Counted from the stretch's first letter, positions 44,315 to 53,801 are shown. The stretch is 64,000 nucleotides of DNA from an uncultured Luteimonas sp. (GCA_934541015.1 CAKTDC010000007.1:33846-97845); one strand, 5' to 3'. The notes: a model not told the origin generated them from the sequence alone. Made by a program: numbers and translations.

Positions 44315-45853
44315 TCAGGCGGTCGCGGCGATCCTGGCCGGCGCGCGCGTGCGCAGGATGCGGTTGGCGACGTCGAGCCAGGCCAGCGCGCTGGCCTCGA
44401 TCACGTCGCGGCTGGTGCCGCTGCCGGTGTACTCGGTGTCCTCGTGGCGCACGCTCAGCGTGGCCTCGCCGCGGGCGTCGGTGCCCATGCCGACGCTGTG
44501 CACGCTGTAGCTTTCCAGCGACAGCTGCACGTCGGTAGCGGCGGCCAGCGCCGCGAACAGCGCGTCCACCGGGCCGTCGCCGAGCGCGCTCTCGCTGATC
44601 TTGCGGCCCTCCGGGTCGGACAGTTCGACCTGGGCGCTGGCGCGGTGGCCGCGGTCGCTGACCGTCATCGAGGCCAGGCGGTAGCCCTGGCCGCTGATGC
44701 CGCCGGTCATCAGCGCCTCCAGGTCGTCATCGTCCACCGTGCGCTGCTGCTCGCACAGCTGCTTGAACTGTTCGAACACCTGGTCGAGCTGCTCGTCCTC
44801 GAGGGTGTAGCCGATCGCGCGCAGGCGGTGGCCGACCGCGGCGCGGCCGCTGTGGCGGCCCAGCACCATCTTCGAATCGGGCCAGCCCACGTCGGAGGGG
44901 TTCATGATCTCGTAGGTGTTGCGGTTGCGCAGCATGCCGTGCTGGTGGATGCCCGACTCGTGCGCGAACGCGTTCTCGCCGACGATCGCCTTGTTGTGCT
45001 GCACCGGCATGCCGATCAGGCGCTGCAGCAGCTTGGAGGTGGCCACCAGCTTGCGGGTATCGATGCGGGTGTCGACGTTGTAGTAGGCGTTGCGCACCTT
45101 GAGCGCCATCACCAGCTCTTCCAGCGCGGCGTTGCCGGCGCGTTCGCCGATGCCGTTGATGGTGCATTCGATCTGGCGCGCGCCGCCCTCCATCGCCGCC
45201 AGCGAGTTGGCCACCGCCAGGCCCAGGTCGTTGTGGCAGTGGGCGCTGAAGACCACGTCCCTGGCGCCGGGGATGTGGGCGATCATGCGCTCGAACAGGC
45301 CGCGGATCTCGGCGGGCGTGGTGTAGCCCAGGGTGTCGGGCACGTTGATCGTGGTGGCGCCGGCGGCGATCGCCACGCCCACCGCCTCGTGCAGGAAGTC
45401 CTCTTCGGTGCGGGTGCCGTCCTCGGGCGAGAACTCGACGTCGTCGACGTAGCGGCGCGCCAGCGCGACGTGGGTGCCGATCGAGTCGACCACCTGCTGC
45501 CGGCTCATCTTCAGCTTGTGCTCGCGGTGCAGCGGGCTGGTCGAGAGGAAGACGTGGATGCGCGGCTTCGCCGCGCCCTCCAGCGCCCTGGCCGACACCT
45601 CGATGTCGCCGGGCAGGCAGCGCGACAGCACCGCCAGGGTGGTGCCGCGCAGCTCGCCGGCGATGGTGGCGGTGGCTTCGCGGTCGGACTGCGAGCTGGC
45701 GGGGAATCCGGTTTCGATGATGTCCACGCCCAGCTCGGCCAGGGCGCGCGCCATCACCACCTTCTGCTGCGGGGTCATGCTGCAGCCGGGGGACTGTTCG
45801 CCGTCGCGCAGGGTGGTGTCGAAAATCCGTACGTGGTCGGGTGTAGCGGTCAT
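44315..45853 (-). CDS. leuA: 2-isopropylmalate synthase
   Basis: 512-aa first committed enzyme of leucine synthesis. Catalytic domain: [35 protein letters not shown] (metal His pair), [14 protein letters not shown]. The C-terminal regulatory domain for leucine feedback is complete (from about 390). ATG 45853 overlaps the ilvA stop by ATGA; the longer frame upstream is not real. Confidence 0.95.
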   Translation of the reverse strand: MTATPDHVRIFDTTLRDGEQSPGCSMTPQQKVVMARALAELGVDIIETGFPASSQSDREATATIAGELRGTTLAVLSRCLPGDIEVSARALEGAAKPRIHVFLSTSPLHREHKLKMSRQQVVDSIGTHVALARRYVDDVEFSPEDGTRTEEDFLHEAVGVAIAAGATTINVPDTLGYTTPAEIRGLFERMIAHIPGARDVVFSAHCHNDLGLAVANSLAAMEGGARQIECTINGIGERAGNAALEELVMALKVRNAYYNVDTRIDTRKLVATSKLLQRLIGMPVQHNKAIVGENAFAHESGIHQHGMLRNRNTYEIMNPSDVGWPDSKMVLGRHSGRAAVGHRLRAIGYTLEDEQLDQVFEQFKQLCEQQRTVDDDDLEALMTGGISGQGYRLASMTVSDRGHRASAQVELSDPEGRKISESALGDGPVDALFAALAAATDVQLSLESYSVHSVGMGTDARGEATLSVRHEDTEYTGSGTSRDVIEASALAWLDVANRILRTRAPARIAATA

Positions 45854-46986
45854 GCGAGGGCTTCCTCGTGCAGTTTGTCGCGGGTGTCGCGGGTGTCGCG
45901 GGTGTCGCGGATCGGGTCGGGTGTTGCTGGTGTCTCCGGCGGCGCCTTGGGCGCCGGGATGCCGGCGGGGAGTGGAGAGGACGTCCCCGCCGGCATCGGA
46001 AGTCGGTCGCGGCTGCGCCGGCGCGGCTTGCGCGGCGGGCGCGGACGCACCTCCGACAGCAGCCTGGCCAGCACCCCCGCGTCGACGTTGCCTCCCGACA
46101 CCACCGCGCATTTTCGCTTACCTGCGACCCGTTTGCCCGCCGCCAGCGCCAGGGCCCCCGCGCCCTCGGCGATCACGTGCTCCTCCAGGGCCAGCCGGAC
46201 CAGGGTTTCGCGCAGTTCGGCCTCGCGGACGATGACCACGTCGTCGATCAGCTCGCGCAGGATCCTCTCGGTCAGGTAGCCCGGCTCCTTGACCCGCACC
46301 CCGTCGGCCAGGGTGGGGCGGGGCTCCACCAGGCTGCGGTCGCCCTTGAGGGCGCGGACCATGGCGTCGATGCCCTCGACCTGGGCGCCGATGATGCGCA
46401 CGCCCTGCGACTTCAGCGCCAGGGCCACGCCCGAGGCGAGGCCGCCGCCGCCGATCGGCACCAGCACCACGTCCGGGTTCATCGCCGCGGCGATTTCCAG
46501 GCCTACGGTGCCCTGGCCGGCGATCACGTCCGGGTCGTCGAAGGCCGAGAGCAGGCGGAAGCCGTTGTGCTCGGCCAGCTCCGCGGCGAAGGCCTTGGCC
46601 TCGTCGTAGGTCTCGCCGTGCAGGCGCACGGTGGCGCCCCAGTGGGCGACGCCGGCAACCTTGGTCTCGGGCGCGTTCTTCGGCATCACCGTGATCGCCG
46701 GGATGCCGAGCCGGTACGCGGCCCAGGCCATGCCCTGGGCGTGGTTGCCGGCCGAGGCGGTGATCACGTAGCGGTCGTCGCCGCGTTCGCGCGCGGCCAG
46801 CAGGGCGTTGAGCGCGCCGCGCACCTTGTACGAACCGGTGCGCTGCAGGTTCTCGAGCTTGAGCCAGGTGCCGAAGCGCTCGGCGTAGTGCGTGGGGGTG
46901 ACGTCCAGGTACTTGCGCAGCCGCGCCTGCGCCGCCAGCACGTCGCTGGCGGACACGTCGATGGTGCTGGCTACGGCGGGGCCCAT
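45850..46986 (-). CDS. ilvA: Threonine dehydratase without ACT domain
   Basis: 378-aa PLP enzyme making 2-oxobutyrate from threonine for isoleucine. PLP lysine K54 in [11 protein letters not shown]; glycine loop [10 protein letters not shown]. The regulatory ACT-like C-terminus of IlvA is missing, as in TdcB, so isoleucine feedback by that route is not expected. Instead the last 60 or so residues are a Pro/Arg-rich tail with [11 protein letters not shown] coded by a 9-base tandem repeat. Start shares one base with the ilvE stop; stop overlaps leuA. Confidence 0.92.
   Translation of the reverse strand: MGPAVASTIDVSASDVLAAQARLRKYLDVTPTHYAERFGTWLKLENLQRTGSYKVRGALNALLAARERGDDRYVITASAGNHAQGMAWAAYRLGIPAITVMPKNAPETKVAGVAHWGATVRLHGETYDEAKAFAAELAEHNGFRLLSAFDDPDVIAGQGTVGLEIAAAMNPDVVLVPIGGGGLASGVALALKSQGVRIIGAQVEGIDAMVRALKGDRSLVEPRPTLADGVRVKEPGYLTERILRELIDDVVIVREAELRETLVRLALEEHVIAEGAGALALAAGKRVAGKRKCAVVSGGNVDAGVLARLLSEVRPRPPRKPRRRSRDRLPMPAGTSSPLPAGIPAPKAPPETPATPDPIRDTRDTRDTRDKLHEEALA
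45877..45912. repeat. 9-base tandem repeat in the ilvA tail
   Basis: Four units of GTCGCGGGT (the last varied) code Arg-Asp-Thr on the minus strand. A likely slippage site; changing the copy number keeps the frame and would alter only the tail length. Confidence 0.85.
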
Positions 46987-47888
46987 CAGACGTCCGTCAG
47001 CCAGTGGCGCCAGGCCGCTTCCTGGCCGCGCACGACGCGGCCGTACAGCGCCTGCAGCTCGCGGGTGACCGGGTTGTCGCCGTACTCGCGGCCCTCGATC
47101 TGCGCCACTGGCGCGATCTCGGCCGCGGTGCCGCAGGCGAAGACCTCGTCGGCCTCCAGCAGTTCGGCCAGGGTCACCTTGCGCACGGCGGCGCCGGTCA
47201 GCTGCAGCAGGGTGTCGCGGGTGATGCCGGGCAGGGCGTCGCGGTGCTCGACCGCGACCAGGGTGCCGCCCTTGACCATGAACACGTTGGCGCCGGTGCA
47301 TTCGACCACGTTGCCCTCGCGGTCGGTGAACAGGGCCTCGTCGAAGCCGCGCGCCTTGGCCTCGCGCTTGGCGAGGATGGAATTGACGTAGGCGCCGCAC
47401 AGCTTCAGCGGCGGTAGCGAATCGGCCGGGTTGCGCCGCCACTTGCCCACGCCCAGGCGCGCGCGGGTGCCGTTGAGGTGGACGTTGGTGGCGGTGGTGG
47501 CGACCATCAGGTGCGGCACGTGGCCCTCGACGTCCAGGCCGAAGCTGCCTTCGCCGAACCAGGCCAGCGGGCGGATGTAGGCGTCGCGGTGGCGGTTGGC
47601 GCGCAGCGTGGCCAGCGTCGCCGCGGTGCACGCGGCCGCATCGAACGGCAGGCCGAACATCTCCGCGCCCTTGCGCATGCGCTCCAGGTGCTCGGGCAGG
47701 CGGAACACCGCCGCGCCATCTTCGGTGGCGTAGGCGCGCACGCCTTCGAACACGCCGCTGCCGTAGTGCATGGCGTGCGTGGTCAGGCCGGCCTGCAGCG
47801 TGTCGCTTTCGACCAGGTCGCCGTCGAACCAGGCCAGCGGCTTGTGGGCATGGGCGGCGTCGGCGATGGGGGTGATGGTGGCGGTCAT
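46986..47888 (-). CDS. ilvE: Branched-chain amino acid aminotransferase
   Basis: 300-aa class IV PLP transaminase, the last step of valine, isoleucine and leucine synthesis. GLTTHAMHYGSGVFEGVRAY at the start and KLCGAYVNSILAKREAKARG with the PLP lysine region; FTDREGNVVECTGANVFMV is typical. Located between ilvM and ilvA, separated from ilvM by a 102-base foldback element. Confidence 0.94.
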   Translation of the reverse strand: MTATITPIADAAHAHKPLAWFDGDLVESDTLQAGLTTHAMHYGSGVFEGVRAYATEDGAAVFRLPEHLERMRKGAEMFGLPFDAAACTAATLATLRANRHRDAYIRPLAWFGEGSFGLDVEGHVPHLMVATTATNVHLNGTRARLGVGKWRRNPADSLPPLKLCGAYVNSILAKREAKARGFDEALFTDREGNVVECTGANVFMVKGGTLVAVEHRDALPGITRDTLLQLTGAAVRKVTLAELLEADEVFACGTAAEIAPVAQIEGREYGDNPVTRELQALYGRVVRGQEAAWRHWLTDV

Positions 47889-47921
47889 AGGGGGCTCTGG
47901 GGAGAATCAAGGGCCTCGATT

Positions 47922-48023
47922 CCCGTCATTCCAGCGAAAGCTGGAATCCATTGGCGTTTGCCTTTTCCAACTGCATCGAAGATGCAAACGCAAAACGGAT
48001 TCCAGCCTGCGCTGGAATGACGG
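47922..48023. repeat. 102-base foldback (MITE/REP-doublet-like) element in the ilv operon
   Basis: Outer arms CCCGTCATTCCAGCGAAAGC and their near complement ending GCTGGAATGACGGG each form a hairpin, and an inner perfect pair GCGTTTGC/GCAAACGC (47954-47961, 47984-47991) closes the middle. The whole is one long imperfect palindrome between ilvM and ilvE. Related to the element at 8771-8884. Confidence 0.85.
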
Positions 48024-48054
48024 GGACGGGCCAAGGCGGGCAGACGCGGCGCGT

Positions 48055-48291
48055 TCACGGGCAGGGCTGCACCGAAACCGCCAGGCAGTCGTGCATCTTC
48101 GCCAGCTGCTGCTGCAGGGAGGCGTCGGAGCGTTCGCCCTCCACGGTCATGCGCAGCTGCCACCGTTCGGCCTCGGGCTGGGCCTGGCCATCGAGCGTGA
48201 GCGGCTTGAAGCCGCGGCGCTCGGTGGCGCCGAGCACGCGCGCCAGTGCGCCTTCGGCATGGCGCAGGGTCAGGTCAAGCTGATAGCGCAT
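48055..48291 (-). CDS. ilvM: Acetolactate synthase small subunit (ACT domain)
   Basis: 78-aa single ACT domain, LDLTLRHAEGALARVLGATE at the start. Regulatory subunit of the acetolactate synthase encoded by the overlapping ilvG. The short IlvM-type length suggests weak or no valine sensitivity, by family knowledge. Overlaps ilvG by 17 bases. Confidence 0.9.
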   Translation of the reverse strand: MRYQLDLTLRHAEGALARVLGATERRGFKPLTLDGQAQPEAERWQLRMTVEGERSDASLQQQLAKMHDCLAVSVQPCP

Positions 48292-50044
48292 TGCGGGCCT
48301 CCCCGGGGCTGCTTGCGGTGACGGTCGCCTGCCTGGGCGTGGATTCGCCGGTGTCGAGCGTGCCGGCGTCGTCGGGATCCATCATCTGGGCGTTGTTGTG
48401 GTTGGGCGGCACCAGCGGCCAGACGTTGGCGGCGGTGTCGATGGCCACGTGCAGCAGGGCCGGGCCTTCGGCGGCGAGCAGCGCCTGCAGTGCGGCATCC
48501 ACCCCGGCGGCCTTGTCCACGCGCAGCGCCTCGATGCCGAACGCGCGCGCGACCTCGGCGAAGTCCGGGTTGTCGGACAGGTCGATCTCCGAATAGCGCT
48601 TCTCGAAGAACAGCTCCTGCCACTGGCGGACCATGCCCAGCGCCGAGTTGTCCAGCAGCACGATCTTCACCGGCAGCCGGTAGCGGCGGATGGTGGCCAG
48701 CTCCTGGATGTTCATCATGAACGAGCCGTCGCCGCTGACGCACACCACCTGCGCCTCGGGATTTTCGGCCTGCGCGCCCAGCGCCGCCGGCAGGCCGAAG
48801 CCCATCGCGCCCAGCGCGCCGCTGGTCAGGTGCTGGCGCGGATGGTGGAAGCGCCAGTGCTGCGCCACCCACATCTGGTGCTGGCCGACGTCGCAGGCGA
48901 CCACCGCGTTCGGCGCCAGCTCGCTCAGGCGTCTGAGCAGGGCCGGCGCGTAGACCTTGTCGCCGGGTGCGTCGTAGCGCGCGGCGTGGCGGGTGCGGCG
49001 CTCGACACAGGTGTCGCGCCAGGCCTTGCGCGCGGCGGCGTGGCGGCCTTCCATCTGCGCCGCCAGCGGCGCCGCCAGGCGCGACAGGCTGGCCGACAGG
49101 TTGCCCGGCACCGAGACGTCGGCCGCGCGCAGCTTGCTGATCTCGCAGCAGTCGCCGTCCAGGTGGACCACGCGCGCGTTGGGCGCGAACTCGGCCAGCT
49201 TGCCGGTGGCGCGGTCGTCGAAGCGGGCGCCGACCACGAACAGCAGGTCGCATTCCTGCACCGCCATGTTCGCCGCGCGGCTGCCGTGCATGCCGAGCAT
49301 GCCCAGGTTGGACGGGTGGCTCGCCTCCAGCGCGCCCAGGCCCTTGAGCGTGAGCACCGTGGGCAGGCCGGTCAGGTCGACGAACTCGCGGAAGGCCTCG
49401 ACCGCATCGCCCAGGACCACGCCTCCGCCGGCGTAGACCACCGGCTTCTGGCACTGCGAGACCAGCGCCGCGGCCTCGTGCAGGGCCGCGTCAGGCGGCG
49501 CCGGCACCGGTTCGAGCGGCAGCGGCGAATGCACCGGCAGGTGCGAGGCGTCGGCCATCTGCACGTCCTTGGGCAGGTCGATCAGGACCGGCCCCGGGCG
49601 CCCGCTGCGGGCGATGCGGAAGGCTTCGGCGAACATCTTCGGCAGCTCGTCGACGCTGCGCGGCAGGAAGCTGTGCTTGACGATCGGCATGGTCATGCCG
49701 AACACGTCCAGCTCCTGGAAGGCGTCGGTGCCCATGAGGAAGGTGGGCACCTGGCCGGTGAGGACGACCATCGGCACCGAGTCGAACATCGCGTCGGCGA
49801 TGCCGGTCACCAGGTTCGAGGCGCCCGGCCCCGACGTCGCCACGCACACGCCGACGCGCCCGCTGGCGCGCGCGTAGCCGTTCGCGGCGAAGGCCGCGCC
49901 CTGCTCATGCCGTACCAGCATGTGCTTGAGCGACGCGCCGTGCAGCGCGTCGTAGAAGGGCATGATCGTCCCGCCCGGATAGCCGAACAGCGTGTCCACG
50001 CCTTCGGCTTCCAGGGCCTGCACCAGCCAGTGCGCACCGTTCAT
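48275..50044 (-). CDS. ilvG: Acetolactate synthase large subunit
   Basis: 589-aa TPP enzyme joining two pyruvates or pyruvate and 2-oxobutyrate. N-terminal catalytic Glu in RHEQGAAFAANGYARASG; TPP/Mg site VSGDGSFMMNIQEL; FAD-domain core in the middle. Named ilvG rather than ilvB because it is followed by ilvM. The ATG shares a base with the ilvC stop (TGATG). Confidence 0.94.
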   Translation of the reverse strand: MNGAHWLVQALEAEGVDTLFGYPGGTIMPFYDALHGASLKHMLVRHEQGAAFAANGYARASGRVGVCVATSGPGASNLVTGIADAMFDSVPMVVLTGQVPTFLMGTDAFQELDVFGMTMPIVKHSFLPRSVDELPKMFAEAFRIARSGRPGPVLIDLPKDVQMADASHLPVHSPLPLEPVPAPPDAALHEAAALVSQCQKPVVYAGGGVVLGDAVEAFREFVDLTGLPTVLTLKGLGALEASHPSNLGMLGMHGSRAANMAVQECDLLFVVGARFDDRATGKLAEFAPNARVVHLDGDCCEISKLRAADVSVPGNLSASLSRLAAPLAAQMEGRHAAARKAWRDTCVERRTRHAARYDAPGDKVYAPALLRRLSELAPNAVVACDVGQHQMWVAQHWRFHHPRQHLTSGALGAMGFGLPAALGAQAENPEAQVVCVSGDGSFMMNIQELATIRRYRLPVKIVLLDNSALGMVRQWQELFFEKRYSEIDLSDNPDFAEVARAFGIEALRVDKAAGVDAALQALLAAEGPALLHVAIDTAANVWPLVPPNHNNAQMMDPDDAGTLDTGESTPRQATVTASSPGEARNALSA

Positions 50045-51036
50045 CACGCGGCCTCTTTCTGATCCTTCGGGGAGTTGTCCAGCCACACCATCTTTGCGCG
50101 GAGCTGCCTGCCGACCACTTCGATCGGGTGCTCCAGGTCGGCCTGCTTGTACTTGTTGTAGTTGGGCAGGCCGGCTTCGTACTCGGCCACCCAGTTCCTG
50201 GTGAACGTGCCGTCCTGGATGTCCTTGAGGACTTCGCGCATGCGCTCCTTGGTGCCGGCATCGATCACCCGCGGGCCGGAGACGTAGTCGCCGTACTGCG
50301 CGGTCTCGGAGACGAACTCGAGCATGCGGGTGATGCCGCCCTCGTAGAACAGGTCGACGATCAGCTTCAGCTCGTGCAGCACTTCGTAGTAGGCGATCTC
50401 CGGCTGGTAGCCGGCTTCCACCAGCACCTCGAACCCGGCCTGCACCAGCGACGAGGCGCCGCCGCAGAGCACGGCCTGCTCGCCGAACAGGTCGGTCTCG
50501 GTCTCTTCCTTGAAGGTGGTCTCGATCAGGTTGGCGCGCGCGCCGCCGAGGCCGCCGGCGTAGGCCAGCGCCAGGTCTTTCGCCTTGCCGCTGCGGTCCT
50601 GGTGGATCGCCCAGATGCAGGGCACGCCGCGGCCGATCTCGTACTCGCGGCGCACCAGCGCGCCCGGACCCTTGGGCGCGACCAGCACCACGTCCAGGTC
50701 CTCGCGCGGCGCGATCATGCCGAAGTGCACGTTCAGGCCGTGCGCGAACAGCAGGCAGGCGCCGGACTTCATGTTCGGCGCCAGCACCTCCTCGTACAGC
50801 TTCTTCTGCACCATGTCCGGGGTCAGCACGGCAACCAGGTCGGCGTCCTTCACCGCTTCGGCGGGGGCCTTGACGCTGAAGCCGTCGGCGGTGGCCTTGG
50901 CCTCGGTCGGGCCGCCGGGCCGCAGGCCGACGACGACGTCGAATCCGGAGTCGCGCAGGTTGAGCGCGTGCGCGCGGCCCTGGCTGCCGTAACCGACGAT
51001 GGCGATAGTGGGACGGGGGAGGGACTGCTGGGTCAT
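50044..51036 (-). CDS. ilvC: Ketol-acid reductoisomerase (class I)
   Basis: 330-aa short-form KARI, second step of the pathway. Rossmann motif [39 protein letters not shown] and [14 protein letters not shown] carry the Mg ligands. ATG 51036 chosen to give the usual MTQQ-type start. First structural gene of the operon, directly downstream of the attenuator. Confidence 0.95.
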   Translation of the reverse strand: MTQQSLPRPTIAIVGYGSQGRAHALNLRDSGFDVVVGLRPGGPTEAKATADGFSVKAPAEAVKDADLVAVLTPDMVQKKLYEEVLAPNMKSGACLLFAHGLNVHFGMIAPREDLDVVLVAPKGPGALVRREYEIGRGVPCIWAIHQDRSGKAKDLALAYAGGLGGARANLIETTFKEETETDLFGEQAVLCGGASSLVQAGFEVLVEAGYQPEIAYYEVLHELKLIVDLFYEGGITRMLEFVSETAQYGDYVSGPRVIDAGTKERMREVLKDIQDGTFTRNWVAEYEAGLPNYNKYKQADLEHPIEVVGRQLRAKMVWLDNSPKDQKEAA

Positions 51037-51077
51037 CGGAATATCTCTACGGGTGGGTGGCAAGAGGGTCGTTCAAC

Positions 51078-51107
51078 AAAAAACCCCACACCTCTCGGTG
51101 CGGGGTT
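51078..51107 (-). terminator. ilv attenuator terminator hairpin
   Basis: On the minus strand AACCCCGCACC pairs with GGTGTGGGGTT (one G-U pair) around a GAGA loop, followed by a run of T (51083-51078). It ends 41 bases before the ilvC start codon, so transcription stops before ilvC unless the hairpin is prevented from forming. Confidence 0.9.
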
Positions 51108-51132
51108 TCGCGATTCTGGCGTTGTGTTCTGC

Positions 51133-51249
51133 TTACGCGCCGGATCGTCCCGCACCTGTGGGCGAGGTAATAAGCACGAGTACAAGCACGGACGCGGCGC
51201 TGGAGTGCGCGTCGAAGGCGTCGGCAGGGGGCGTGTGGCAATGCAGCAT
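51133..51249 (-). CDS. ilv operon leader peptide
   Basis: 38-codon leader: MLHCHTPPADAF..., then SVLVLVLITS at residues 20-29, ending at TAA. Seven consecutive Val, Leu and Ile codons (21-27) are the sensor typical of attenuation control of ilv operons. Charged tRNA shortage would stall the ribosome here and favour the antiterminator. No Shine-Dalgarno precedes the ATG; the -10 box lies 8 bases before it, so the mRNA may start almost at the ATG. Confidence 0.85.
   Translation of the reverse strand: MLHCHTPPADAFDAHSSAASVLVLVLITSPTGAGRSGA
51149..51156 (-). promoter_or_regulatory. Antiterminator segment of the ilv attenuator
   Basis: GGTGCGGG on the minus strand is exactly complementary to CCCGCACC in the left arm of the terminator (51104-51097). 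Pairing the two prevents the terminator. It begins 13 bases after the last codon of the Val/Leu/Ile run, so a ribosome stalled there would leave it free to act. Confidence 0.75.
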
Positions 51250-51257
51250 TGAGCCAA

Positions 51258-51285
51258 ACTAAACCCTCGCGTTCGCCGGTGTCAA
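51258..51285 (-). promoter_or_regulatory. ilv operon promoter
   Basis: On the minus strand a perfect TTGACA (51285-51280), 16-base spacer, then TTTAGT (51263-51258). Predicted start near 51251, two bases before the leader ATG. Confidence 0.75.
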
Positions 51286-51315
51286 GCGAAAACCCGCAGA
51301 AAACCCTTCGACTTT

Positions 51316-51352
51316 GGTTGCGCGCGCAATCGTTGCAACCGTAACGTTGCAA
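51316..51352. promoter_or_regulatory. Repeated CGTTGCAA motif between ilv promoter and ilvD
   Basis: CGTTGCAA occurs at 51331-51338 and again at 51345-51352, 14 bases apart, and GGTTGC (51316-51321) is the inverse of GCAACC (51335-51340). Between the divergent ilvC operon and ilvD, a possible shared regulator site. No regulator can be named. Confidence 0.45.
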
Positions 51353-51401
51353 AGTGCCCAGAATCTCCGGTCCACCGCTGACGACTGCATTGCCGGTTCC
51401 C

Positions 51402-53240
51402 ATGCCCGAATACCGCTCCAGGACTTCCACCCACGGCCGCAACATGGCCGGCGCCCGCGCGCTGTGGCGCGCCACCGGGATGAAGGACGACGACTTCCAC
51501 AAGCCGATCGTCGCCATCGCCAATTCCTTCACCCAGTTCGTGCCCGGGCACGTGCACCTGAAGGACCTGGGCCAGCTGGTCGCGCGCGAGATCGAACGCG
51601 TCGGCGGCGTGGCCAAGGAGTTCAGCACCATCGCCGTGGACGACGGTATCGCCATGGGCCACGACGGCATGCTCTATTCGCTGCCCAGCCGCGAGGTGAT
51701 CGCCGACGCGGTGGAGTACATGGTCAATGCCCACTGTGCCGACGCGCTGGTGTGCATCTCCAACTGCGACAAGATCACGCCCGGCATGCTGATGGCCGCG
51801 CTGCGGCTCGACATTCCCACGGTGTTCGTCTCCGGCGGGCCGATGGAGGCGGGCAAGACGCGCCTGGCCGACCAGAAGCTCGACCTGATCGACGCGATGG
51901 TGATGGCCGCCGACCCCGACGCCAGCGACGAGCAGGTGGCCGAGGTCGAACGCAGCGCCTGTCCGACCTGCGGCTCGTGCTCGGGCATGTTCACCGCCAA
52001 CTCGATGAACTGCCTGACCGAGGCGCTGGGGCTGTCGCTGCCCGGCAACGGCACCCTGCTGGCGACGCACGCCGACCGCGAGCAGCTGTTCCTGCGCGCC
52101 GGGCGCACCGCGGTCGAGCTGGTGCACCGCTGGTACGGCGGCGAGGACCCGACCGCGCTGCCCCGCGGCATCGCCACCTTCGAGGCCTTCGAGAATGCGA
52201 TGACGCTGGACATCGCGATGGGCGGCTCGACCAACACCATCCTGCACCTGCTCGCGGCGGCGCAGGAGGCGGAGGTGCCGTTCACCCTGCGCGACATCGA
52301 CCGCCTGTCGCGGCGCGTGCCGCAGCTGTGCAAGGTGGCGCCGAACACGCCCGACTACCACGTCGAGGACGTGCACCGCGCCGGCGGCATCATGGCCATC
52401 CTGGGCGAACTCGCGCGCGGCGGCCTGCTGCATACCGGTGTCGCCACCGTGCACGCGAAGACCCTCGGCGATGCAATCGCGAAGTGGGACGTCGCGACCG
52501 CCGGCAACGAGGCCGTGGCGACCTTCTACCGCGCCGGTCCGGCCGGCATCCCGACCCAGGTCGCCTTCAGCCAGGACACGCGCTGGCCGACGCTCGACAC
52601 CGATCGCGCCGACGGCTGCATCCGCAGCGTCGAGCACGCGTATTCGCGCGAGGGCGGCCTGGCCGTGCTTTACGGCAACCTCGCCGAGGACGGCTGCGTG
52701 GTGAAGACCGCCGGCGTGGACGAGTCGATCCACGTGTTCGAGGGCAGCGCGCGCGTCTACGAGAGCCAGGATGCGGCGGTGCAGGGCATCCTCGGCGACG
52801 AGGTGCGGCCGGGCGAGGTGGTGGTGATCCGCTACGAGGGCCCGAAGGGGGGGCCGGGCATGCAGGAGATGCTGTATCCGACCAGCTATCTCAAATCCAA
52901 GGGACTGGGCAAGCAGTGCGCGCTGCTGACCGACGGACGGTTCTCCGGCGGCACCTCGGGGCTGTCGATCGGCCACGCCTCGCCCGAGGCGGCGGCTGGC
53001 GGCGCGATCGGCCTGGTCCGCGACGGCGACCGCATCCGCATCGACATCCCCGCGCGCACGATCGACCTGCTGGTGCCCGACGACGAACTCGCCGCGCGCC
53101 GCGCCGCGCAGGACGCGAAGGGCTGGAAACCCGCGCAGCCGCGCCCGCGCAGGGTCAGCGCGGCGCTCAAGGCGTATGCGCTGCTGGCGACCAGCGCAGA
53201 CAAGGGCGCGGTGCGGAACCTGGCGATGCTCGACGACTGA
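51402..53240 (+). CDS. ilvD: Dihydroxy-acid dehydratase
   Basis: 612-aa iron-sulfur enzyme, third step of valine and isoleucine synthesis. Starts [20 protein letters not shown] as in E. coli. Cluster cysteines in [11 protein letters not shown] and [19 protein letters not shown]. Divergently transcribed from the ilvC operon, an arrangement that could allow joint control. A longer upstream frame (from 51354) is not supported. Confidence 0.96.
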   Translation: MPEYRSRTSTHGRNMAGARALWRATGMKDDDFHKPIVAIANSFTQFVPGHVHLKDLGQLVAREIERVGGVAKEFSTIAVDDGIAMGHDGMLYSLPSREVIADAVEYMVNAHCADALVCISNCDKITPGMLMAALRLDIPTVFVSGGPMEAGKTRLADQKLDLIDAMVMAADPDASDEQVAEVERSACPTCGSCSGMFTANSMNCLTEALGLSLPGNGTLLATHADREQLFLRAGRTAVELVHRWYGGEDPTALPRGIATFEAFENAMTLDIAMGGSTNTILHLLAAAQEAEVPFTLRDIDRLSRRVPQLCKVAPNTPDYHVEDVHRAGGIMAILGELARGGLLHTGVATVHAKTLGDAIAKWDVATAGNEAVATFYRAGPAGIPTQVAFSQDTRWPTLDTDRADGCIRSVEHAYSREGGLAVLYGNLAEDGCVVKTAGVDESIHVFEGSARVYESQDAAVQGILGDEVRPGEVVVIRYEGPKGGPGMQEMLYPTSYLKSKGLGKQCALLTDGRFSGGTSGLSIGHASPEAAAGGAIGLVRDGDRIRIDIPARTIDLLVPDDELAARRAAQDAKGWKPAQPRPRRVSAALKAYALLATSADKGAVRNLAMLDD

Positions 53241-53261
53241 GGCTGGCGCGCCTGGGCTTTT

Positions 53262-53300
53262 CTCCTCCCCCGCTTGCCGGGGGAGGCCGGGTGGGGGCCC
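53262..53300. repeat. Palindromic repeat after ilvD
   Basis: CTCCTCCCCCGCTTGCCGGG followed by GGAGGCCGGGTGGGGGCCC: single copy of the intergenic repeat family, between convergent genes. Confidence 0.75.
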
Positions 53301-53354
53301 GTCCGCAGCCGTGCAGGCTGCATCCGCTCCCCTGTCACCCGCCATGAACCGCCT

Positions 53355-53753
53355 TCACCCCTGTCCCGATGCCGCTGCCGGCAACGCCAGCTCCACGCAA
53401 TCGGAATCGCAGCGCGCCGGATCCGCCGGCGTCGGCGCCGGCCGCGAGCGGTGCAGCACGGCGCGCGTCGGCGCGATCCGCAGGACATCATCGACCACCG
53501 CCGCCCGGCCATCGACGATCAGCGTGTAGCCGTCCTCCGCCGCCGGTGGCCAGACCAGGCTGACCGCCGGCCGCGCGAGCGCGAACTCGCGCGTGCGCCT
53601 GCCGATCGGGCCCACTGCCAGCGCGCCGTCGCGCAGCACCGGCGACGCCGGCACCGCGTGCGGTGCCCCCTTGCCGCTGACGGTCAGCAGGTAGGCGAAG
53701 CGGTAGCCGGCGATGGCCTCGGCCATGGTTCCGGGCTGGGCAGGCTGATCCAT
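53355..53753 (-). CDS. PNPOx-like FMN-binding split-barrel protein
   Basis: 132-aa protein resembling the pyridoxamine-phosphate-oxidase-like split barrel (AYLLTVSGKGAPHAVPASPV, REFALARPAVSLVWPP). No conserved catalytic residues can be named, and the flavin is an inference from the fold. ATG 53753 has GGAGG 8 bases upstream, the clearest ribosome site nearby. The role is unknown. Confidence 0.7.
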   Translation of the reverse strand: MDQPAQPGTMAEAIAGYRFAYLLTVSGKGAPHAVPASPVLRDGALAVGPIGRRTREFALARPAVSLVWPPAAEDGYTLIVDGRAAVVDDVLRIAPTRAVLHRSRPAPTPADPARCDSDCVELALPAAASGQG

Positions 53754-53801
53754 GGTCTGTTCCTCCGGTGAGCGCTGGATGGCGTGTGGGCGGGGACGGG
53801 C

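Noticed and set aside
43193..46279. 1028-codon + strand frame
   Set aside because: Antisense to leuC, leuA and ilvA, which have full family motifs.
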